This document shows, in pieces, positions 58,856-64,000 of a stretch of DNA of 64,000 bases. The stretch's first letter is position 1. Each line of letters starts with the position of its first letter. The position numbers and the translations under genes were made by a program. The notes beneath the pieces are model-generated. The model was given only the letters and a program-made list of their open reading frames with translations, had not been told where the DNA came from and did no database searches. The DNA is taken from the NCBI GenBank assembly GCA_001724855.1, contig MEED01000002.1:1-64000 (forward strand). The letters run 5' to 3'. This DNA comes from Lautropia sp. SCN 69-89. Its GTDB lineage: Bacteria > Pseudomonadota > Gammaproteobacteria > Burkholderiales > Burkholderiaceae_E.

Positions 58856-61578
58856 TGCTGTCGGCCAACCTGGTCCTGACGATTGCGTTGTTGTACGTGG
58901 CGCTGCTGTTCGCGGTCGCCTTCGTCGGCGACCGACGCGCCCGTACCGGGCGACTCGGCTGGCTGCAGTCGCCGCTCGTCTACACGCTGTCGATCTCGGT
59001 CTACTGCACCTCGTGGACCTTCTACGGCGCAGTGGGCTCGGCCGCGCGCAACGGCCTGGAGTTCGCGACGATCTACATCGGGCCGACGCTCGTCTTCGTC
59101 GGCTGGTGGGTGTTCCTGCGCAAGATCGTGCGCATCGGCCACGTCCACGGCATCACCTCGATCGCCGACATGATCTCGTCGCGCTACGGCAAGAGTCCGG
59201 GCCTGGCGGCGCTGGTCACGCTGATCGCGGTGGTGGGCGCAACGCCCTATATCGCGCTGCAATTGCGCGCGGTGACGGTGAGCTTCCAGGTGATCGGCAA
59301 CGCCGGTCCCGATCCGCTGTCGGGCCTTCCCGGGGCCGCGCCCGACTTCCATCTCGGATTCTGGATCGCGGTCGGCATGGCGGTGTTCACCATCCTGTTC
59401 GGCACGCGCAACATCGACGCCAAGGAGCGCCATCATGGCGTGGTCGCGGCGATCGCACTCGAGGCGGTGGTCAAGCTGGTGGCGCTGCTCGTCGTGGGCC
59501 TGATGGTCGTCTACGGGATTTCGGACGGACCGCACGACATCTTCTCGCGCGCCTCGCCAGAAATCCTGCATGCGCACGACGTGTTCGGCCCGCGCTGGGT
59601 CGTGGTCACGCTGCTTTCGGCCGCGGCGATCGTCTGCCTGCCGCGCGAGTTCCAGGTGACGGTGGTCGAAAACACCGACGAGCGCCACCTGCGCACCGCG
59701 TCGTGGCTGTTCCCGCTCTACCTGATGCTGATCTCGCTGTTCGTGCTGCCGATCGCGATCGCCGGCCTGAGCTTCCTGCCCGAGGGTTCCAACCCTGACA
59801 TGTTCGTCCTGACGCTGCCGATGTGGGCGCGCCAGGAGTCGATCGCGCTGCTCGCCTTCCTCGGAGGCTTCTCGTCGGCCACCTCGATGGTGATCGTCGC
59901 CTGCATCGCGCTGTCGACGATGATCTCGAACCACCTGATCATGCCGGTGGCGCTGCGCCTGCGCTGGGTGTCGCTGAATGCGAGCGGCGAGATTCCCCGC
60001 TTCCTGCTGGCGAGCCGGCGCGCCAGCATCTGCCTGATGCTGCTGCTCGGCTTCCTGTACTTTCGCGTCAAGGGCAGCTCCGACGCGCTGGCTTCGATCG
60101 GGCTGATCTCGTTCGCCGGCGTCGCGCAGGTGATGCCCAGCCTGGTGGGCGGCCTGTTCTGGCGGCGCGCGAACGCCGCCGGCGCGCTCGCCGGCCTGGT
60201 TACCGGCGCCCTGCTCTGGGCGTACACGCTGTTCCTGCCGAGCTTCGGCGGCGACTTCCTGGTCTCTTCGCAGGTGATGGTCGCCGGCCCGTTCGGCCAG
60301 TCGCTGCTGCGTCCGCATGCGCTGTTCGGCCTCGAAGGGCTCGACCCGCTGATGCACTCGCTGTTCTGGAGCCTGTCGGCAAACACGCTGCTGTTCGTGC
60401 TGCTGTCGCTCGTGCGCGAGGCCAGGCCGCTGGAGCGGCTGCAGGGCACGCTGTTCGTCGACGTGTTCCGCACGCCGGCCGAGGCCGCCAGCCGGCTGGT
60501 GCGACGCTCGGCAACCACCTACGACCTGAGCATCCTCGCGCAGCGCATCCTCGGCGCCGACGAGGCCATGCGGCTGTTCGGCGAGGCCGGCCGCGTGCAG
60601 AACGCCGGAAGCGAAGCGCCGCTGGCCGACGACGCCTTCATCACGCAGCTCGAGCGCAAGCTCGCGGGCAGTATCGGCGCCGCCTCGGCCCACGCGATGA
60701 TCTCGCAGGTGGTCACCGGCGAGACGATCAGCCTGGACGCGCTGATGAAGATCGCCGACGAGACGCAGCGCGTGCGCGAATACAGTCGCCAGCTCGAGCA
60801 GAAGTCGCGCCAGCTCGAAGCCACCGCACGCCAGTTGAGCGACGCCAACGAACGGCTCACGCGGCTCGACATGGAAAAGGACGACTTCCTCAGCCAGGTG
60901 AGCCACGAGGTGCGTACGCCGATGACCTCGATCCGCTCGTTCTCCGAGATCCTGCTCGACTCGAAAGACCTCGACGACAAGCAGGTCGCGCACTTCGTGC
61001 GCATCATCCACGAGGAGAGCATTCGCCTGACGCGCCTGCTCGACAGCATTCTCGACCTGAGCCTGATCGAGCGCGGCGAGGCGCCGCTGAAGCTTGCGCC
61101 GATCGATCCGGAAGCCGCGCTCGAGAACGCCCTGCGCACCTGCCAGGGGCTGGCCGCGAAGTCGGGCGTGCGCCTGGAGAACCAGGCGCGCGCGCACGGC
61201 GCGATCACGCAGGCCGACGCCGACCGGCTGAGCCAGGTGTTCATCAACCTGGTCTCGAACGCGATCAAGTACAACACCAGCGCCGATCCCTGGGTACGCG
61301 TGAGCAGCCGCGTCACCGCGACCGACTACGAGGTCCTCGTCGAGGACAACGGACCGGGCATCCTTCCGGAGGAGCGCGAACTGATCTTCTCCAAGTTCCT
61401 GCGCGGCTGGGCGCACACGCAGACCCCGGCCGCCGGCGCGGGCCTCGGGCTGGCGATCAGCTGGCAGATCATGCGCCGGCACGGCGGATCGCTGACGCTG
61501 GTGCCCGACGCCGCGCCCGGCGCCTGCTTCAGGGTGACCCTGCCGCTGGCGGGCACGCCAGCCCACGCGACGGCCTGA
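58852..61578 (+). CDS. SLC5-type (Na+/solute symporter-like) sensor histidine kinase, CbrA/CrbS-like
   Basis: A 908-residue sensor. The first about 520 residues hold some 12-13 membrane segments of the sodium/solute symporter family (TLSISVYCTSWTFYGAVGSA, ISSRYGKSPGLAALVTLIA, LAFLGGFSSATSMVIVACIA). A coiled-coil linker (EYSRQLEQKSRQLEATARQL) leads to HisKA (FLSQVSHEVRTPMTSIRSF, with the phospho-His) and HATPase_c (NLVSNAIKYNTS, VEDNGPGI, GLGLAISWQI). It may sense its substrate during transport, as proposed for CbrA and CrbS. It has no PAS domain and no own receiver. Confidence 0.9.
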   Translation: MMLSANLVLTIALLYVALLFAVAFVGDRRARTGRLGWLQSPLVYTLSISVYCTSWTFYGAVGSAARNGLEFATIYIGPTLVFVGWWVFLRKIVRIGHVHGITSIADMISSRYGKSPGLAALVTLIAVVGATPYIALQLRAVTVSFQVIGNAGPDPLSGLPGAAPDFHLGFWIAVGMAVFTILFGTRNIDAKERHHGVVAAIALEAVVKLVALLVVGLMVVYGISDGPHDIFSRASPEILHAHDVFGPRWVVVTLLSAAAIVCLPREFQVTVVENTDERHLRTASWLFPLYLMLISLFVLPIAIAGLSFLPEGSNPDMFVLTLPMWARQESIALLAFLGGFSSATSMVIVACIALSTMISNHLIMPVALRLRWVSLNASGEIPRFLLASRRASICLMLLLGFLYFRVKGSSDALASIGLISFAGVAQVMPSLVGGLFWRRANAAGALAGLVTGALLWAYTLFLPSFGGDFLVSSQVMVAGPFGQSLLRPHALFGLEGLDPLMHSLFWSLSANTLLFVLLSLVREARPLERLQGTLFVDVFRTPAEAASRLVRRSATTYDLSILAQRILGADEAMRLFGEAGRVQNAGSEAPLADDAFITQLERKLAGSIGAASAHAMISQVVTGETISLDALMKIADETQRVREYSRQLEQKSRQLEATARQLSDANERLTRLDMEKDDFLSQVSHEVRTPMTSIRSFSEILLDSKDLDDKQVAHFVRIIHEESIRLTRLLDSILDLSLIERGEAPLKLAPIDPEAALENALRTCQGLAAKSGVRLENQARAHGAITQADADRLSQVFINLVSNAIKYNTSADPWVRVSSRVTATDYEVLVEDNGPGILPEERELIFSKFLRGWAHTQTPAAGAGLGLAISWQIMRRHGGSLTLVPDAAPGACFRVTLPLAGTPAHATA

Positions 61579-61594
61579 ACGTGCGGCGCAGCGC

Positions 61595-61801
61595 TTACTC
61601 CAGGTCGATCTTGCCGTCGAAGCGGGCCTCGACCCCGAGCGCCGGAATCTGCAGCGTCACCGCGGTGGCCAGCGACTCGGTACCGGCGATGCGGCCCTCG
61701 GCGATCGCCTTCGCGACCGCCTGCTCGATCTCGCGCTGCGAGTTCACGCCGACCATCTTCAGGAACTTGCGGATGCCCAGGTTGAAGGTTTCCTCGTTCA
61801 T
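61595..61801 (-). CDS. DUF6494 family protein (68 aa)
   Basis: A 68-residue protein starting MNEETFNLGIRKFLKMVGVN, then QREIEQAVAKAIAEGRIAGT and ending in a Gly/Asp-rich strand. This matches small DUF6494-type proteins of Proteobacteria. Function unknown. ATG 61801 is chosen since the upstream ORF lacks similarity. It is convergent with the sensor kinase gene (16-base gap). Confidence 0.75.
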   Translation of the reverse strand: MNEETFNLGIRKFLKMVGVNSQREIEQAVAKAIAEGRIAGTESLATAVTLQIPALGVEARFDGKIDLE

Positions 61802-61860
61802 CGGATACTCCGTGCAGTGAGCCAGGCCGCCATTGTGCGCCGCTCGCCGCCGGGCGCGCT

Positions 61861-61888
61861 TTGCGACCGCAGCCCGCTTCGCTACGAT
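61861..61888 (+). promoter_or_regulatory. promoter of the WYL regulator gene
   Basis: TTGCGA (61861-61866) and TACGAT (61883-61888) are 16 bases apart. GGAGG (61905-61909) lies 5 bases before ATG 61915. Good spacing overall. Confidence 0.5.
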
Positions 61889-61914
61889 GCAATGCGCCGG
61901 TTGCGGAGGCCGCA

Positions 61915-62886
61915 ATGAACCAGACCGAACGCCTGTACCGGATCGACCAGCTGATTCACCAGCGAAGCGTGGTGCCGTTCGACGAGCTGCTGACCGAGCT
62001 GGAGATCTCGCGCGCAACGCTCAAGCGCGACATCGCCTACATGCGCGACCGCCTGAACGCGCCGATCGTCTTCGACCGCGACCGGGGCGGCTACTGCTTC
62101 GCGCCGTCGCAGTTCGGACCGCAGTACGGCCTGCCGGGGTTGTGGTTCAGCGATCGCGAGATCCTGGCGCTGCTCACGATGCACCGGATGCTGGTCGACC
62201 TGGACACCGGCGGGCTGCTCGGCCCGCACATCCAGCCGCTGGTGGCGCGCCTGAAGGCGCTGATGGGCACCGCCAGCGATTCGGCCGACGAGATCATGAA
62301 ACGGGTACGCGTGCTGCCGGCGCACAACCGCCCGGTCGCGCCCAACTGCTTCGAGGTGGTCGGGCACGCACTGGTCTCGAGGCGGCGGCTCGAGTTCGCC
62401 TACTTCACGCGCTCGCGCAACGCGCGCGGCCTGCGCGAAGTCTCGCCGCAGCGACTGGTGCACTACCGCAACGCCTGGTATCTCGACGCGTGGTGCCACC
62501 GCAGCGATGCGCTGAAGGTGTTCGCGCTCGACGCGGTCGGCGAAGCGCGGCTGCTCGAGCGTCGCGCGCGCGAAGTCTCGCTCGCCGAGGTCGACCGGCA
62601 GCTGGGCTCCGGCTACGGCATCTACCGCGGCCGACGGCTTGCCTGGGCCACGCTGCACTTCTCGGCCGATGCGGCCCGCTGGGTGCGCGCCGAGATCTGG
62701 CATCCGCAGCAGCGCACCCGCGATCTCGACGACGGCCGCTTCGAGCTGCGCGTGCCCTATGGTGCGACGCCCGAACTCGAGATGGACATCCTGCGCCACG
62801 GCGAGCACGTCGAGGTGGTGGCGCCCGAGTCCTTGCGCCGCAGTGTCGCCGAGCGGCTCGCGCGCGCGAACGCCACCTATCGCTGA
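61915..62886 (+). CDS. WYL-domain transcriptional regulator
   Basis: A 323-residue DeoR-like regulator. The N-terminal winged helix is RLYRIDQLIHQRSVVPFDEL, then LTELEISRATLKRDIAYMRD. The WYL domain (about residues 150-225) has LEFAYFTRSRNARGLREVSP and RLVHYRNAWYLDAWCHRSDA, with WYLDAWC in the usual place. A C-terminal WCX-like region follows. WYL proteins bind nucleic acids or nucleotides and often control defence genes. It lies 31 bases upstream of the DUF2868 gene. Confidence 0.9.
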   Translation: MNQTERLYRIDQLIHQRSVVPFDELLTELEISRATLKRDIAYMRDRLNAPIVFDRDRGGYCFAPSQFGPQYGLPGLWFSDREILALLTMHRMLVDLDTGGLLGPHIQPLVARLKALMGTASDSADEIMKRVRVLPAHNRPVAPNCFEVVGHALVSRRRLEFAYFTRSRNARGLREVSPQRLVHYRNAWYLDAWCHRSDALKVFALDAVGEARLLERRAREVSLAEVDRQLGSGYGIYRGRRLAWATLHFSADAARWVRAEIWHPQQRTRDLDDGRFELRVPYGATPELEMDILRHGEHVEVVAPESLRRSVAERLARANATYR

Positions 62887-62917
62887 CCGCGGCGGAAGCA
62901 GAACGCGACAGATCGTG

Positions 62918-64000
62918 ATGACCGAGAACGACGCACGCAACGCACTGCTGGTGCGCGCCTTCGAGACCGCGCTGCCGCGGCCTGCCGCCTGGAGCGCCGA
63001 GGACAGCGACTGGGCCAGCCGCGCGGCGGCCGAAGTCGAAGGCGAGCGCGCGAGCGCCGCCGCGTTCGTCGCCCGGCGCGCCCGGTTGGCGGTCGAGCGC
63101 CTGGGCGCGGCCGATGCGCGCGTGCACCGCACCCTGCGCGCGATCGGCTGGCGACCCTGGATCGCCTGGGCGCTGGTGCTGGCCGCATTCGCGCTGGGCG
63201 CGGCCGGCGACGCGATCGGCGCGCGCCACCGGATCAACGTGCTCGCGCCGCCGCTGCTGGCCTTGATGGCCTGGAACCTCACGGTCTACGCAGCGATTGC
63301 CGTGCGCGCGCTGGTCTCGCTGGCGCGGCGCAAGCCGCCGCGCCACGGCCCGATCGCGCGACTCGTCGCCCGCGCCGCCCACGTCGCGCTGGCGCAGCCG
63401 GGGGCAGGGGCCGACGCCTCACCGCTCGCGCGCTTCGCGCTCGACTGGGCACGCGCCAGCGCGAAGCTCAATGCGACGCGCGTCGCGCGCGTGCTGCACG
63501 CGGGCGCGATCGCTTTCGCGCTGGGCGCGCTGTGCGGCATGTACGTGCGCGGGCTCGGGCTGGAGTTCCGCGCCGGCTGGGAGAGCACCTTCCTCGATGC
63601 ACCCACGGTGCAGGCACTGCTCGCGCTGGTGCTGGGGCCGGCCTCGGCGCTCACCGGCATCGCGCTGCCCGATGCGGCGCGGCTCGAGGCGATGCGCTTT
63701 CCGGCGTCGATGGGCGAGCCGGCGGCCGGCTGGATCCACCTGTACGCGGTGACCGTCGCACTCGTGGTCGTGCTGCCGCGGCTGCTGCTGGCCGTGATCG
63801 ACCGCCTTCGCGAGCAGCGTCTCGCCACGCGCTTTCCGCTATCGCTGGACGACGCGTATTTCGCGTCGCTGGTCCGAGCGCATCGCGGCGAGGCGGCGAC
63901 CGTGGTGGCCGTCGCGCACGCCCAGGCGCCCTCGCCGCAGGCGGTGCTGGGGCTGCGCGCGATGCTGGTCGCCGTGCTGGGCGCGAAGACCGCGCTGACG
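62918..64000 (+). CDS. DUF2868 family membrane protein (3' partial)
   Basis: The frame is open from ATG 62918 to the window end, giving at least 361 residues. Hydrophobic segments are WIAWALVLAAFALGAAGDAI, INVLAPPLLALMAWNLTVYA, AGAIAFALGALCGMYVRGLG and TVALVVVLPRLLLAVIDRL. The N-terminal Arg/Glu-rich region and the GLEFRAGWESTFLDAPTVQA motif fit DUF2868. In many Proteobacteria it is followed by a DUF3482 GTPase gene, which would lie off the right edge. Function unknown. Confidence 0.85.
   Translation, partial: MTENDARNALLVRAFETALPRPAAWSAEDSDWASRAAAEVEGERASAAAFVARRARLAVERLGAADARVHRTLRAIGWRPWIAWALVLAAFALGAAGDAIGARHRINVLAPPLLALMAWNLTVYAAIAVRALVSLARRKPPRHGPIARLVARAAHVALAQPGAGADASPLARFALDWARASAKLNATRVARVLHAGAIAFALGALCGMYVRGLGLEFRAGWESTFLDAPTVQALLALVLGPASALTGIALPDAARLEAMRFPASMGEPAAGWIHLYAVTVALVVVLPRLLLAVIDRLREQRLATRFPLSLDDAYFASLVRAHRGEAATVVAVAHAQAPSPQAVLGLRAMLVAVLGAKTALT

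Noticed and set aside
58729-61566. 945-residue ORF antisense to the SLC5-type kinase
   Set aside because: It mirrors the real kinase gene, is rich in Arg/Gln/His/Asp repeats typical of GC-rich antisense frames, and has no recognisable domain.
1-64000. CRISPR arrays, rRNA, tRNA, insertion sequences, prophage genes
   Set aside because: No regular repeats, conserved RNA stretches, transposase/integrase motifs or phage structural genes were seen by reading; a covariance-model and profile search would be needed to exclude small RNAs.

Overview
The window is a GC-rich chromosomal segment from what looks like a betaproteobacterium, most likely of the order Burkholderiales. This is inferred from the strong G/C third-position bias, two Bug/TctC-type solute-binding proteins, the DUF808, DUF2868, DUF2934 and DUF6494 families, and the catabolic gene style. 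No rRNA, tRNA, CRISPR array, transposase or phage gene was recognised. Very long ORFs antisense to real genes are an effect of the base composition and are left out.

Layout. (1) 1-9.8 kb is an accessory, defence-like region. It holds the last three genes of a Wadjet-type anti-plasmid/condensin system (TIGR02678, TIGR02680 and TIGR02679 families; the first gene lies off the left edge), a TumE/TumA-like toxin-antitoxin pair whose toxin looks 5'-truncated, then a tight three-gene set (macrodomain-like protein, TY-Chap/YbjN-like chaperone, dual-specificity-type phosphatase). Right after this comes a ParD antitoxin remnant. The three-gene set is the best candidate for an undescribed system. (2) 9.9-12.8 kb is a copper pair (DUF2946 protein and an OprC/NosA-type TonB receptor with all four expected Cu ligands), with a second ParD remnant on its other side. 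(3) 12.8-24.2 kb is mixed metabolism: DUF1993, a methyltransferase, an MFS exporter with an acyl-CoA dehydrogenase, a complete TRAP transporter, a thioesterase, a DsrC-like protein, OsmC, a serine hydrolase and a Uma2 nuclease. (4) 24.2-34.2 kb is catabolic: LysR/amidohydrolase/Bug, then IclR/FAD oxidoreductase/CoxG-like, then AraC/benzoylformate-decarboxylase-like/Bug followed by the C-terminal stump of an aldehyde dehydrogenase.

(5) 34.3-45.8 kb holds FadL, a DsbA-like lipoprotein with a thioredoxin-like protein and CcdA, a UbiB-family kinase, a stand-alone primase-polymerase, an acyl-CoA synthetase-GNAT fusion, a membrane-anchored Mrr-like nuclease, DUF808, a cytochrome c, a LEA-type lipoprotein and DUF2934. 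(6) 45.8-51.3 kb is a glycogen cluster, glgC-glgP-glgA. (7) 51.3-56.3 kb is a Liv-type ABC transporter operon (livK-livH-livM/G fusion-livF), divergent from an ScfR/RamB-like XRE regulator. (8) 58.2-61.6 kb is a two-component system: a CheY-like receiver, a small membrane protein and an SLC5-type histidine kinase. DUF6494, a WYL regulator and a truncated DUF2868 gene end the window.

Many neighbouring genes overlap by ATGA or GTGA, so translational coupling is common. Several genes have -10-like hexamers only a few bases before the start codon and no Shine-Dalgarno sequence, which suggests leaderless or short-leader transcripts.
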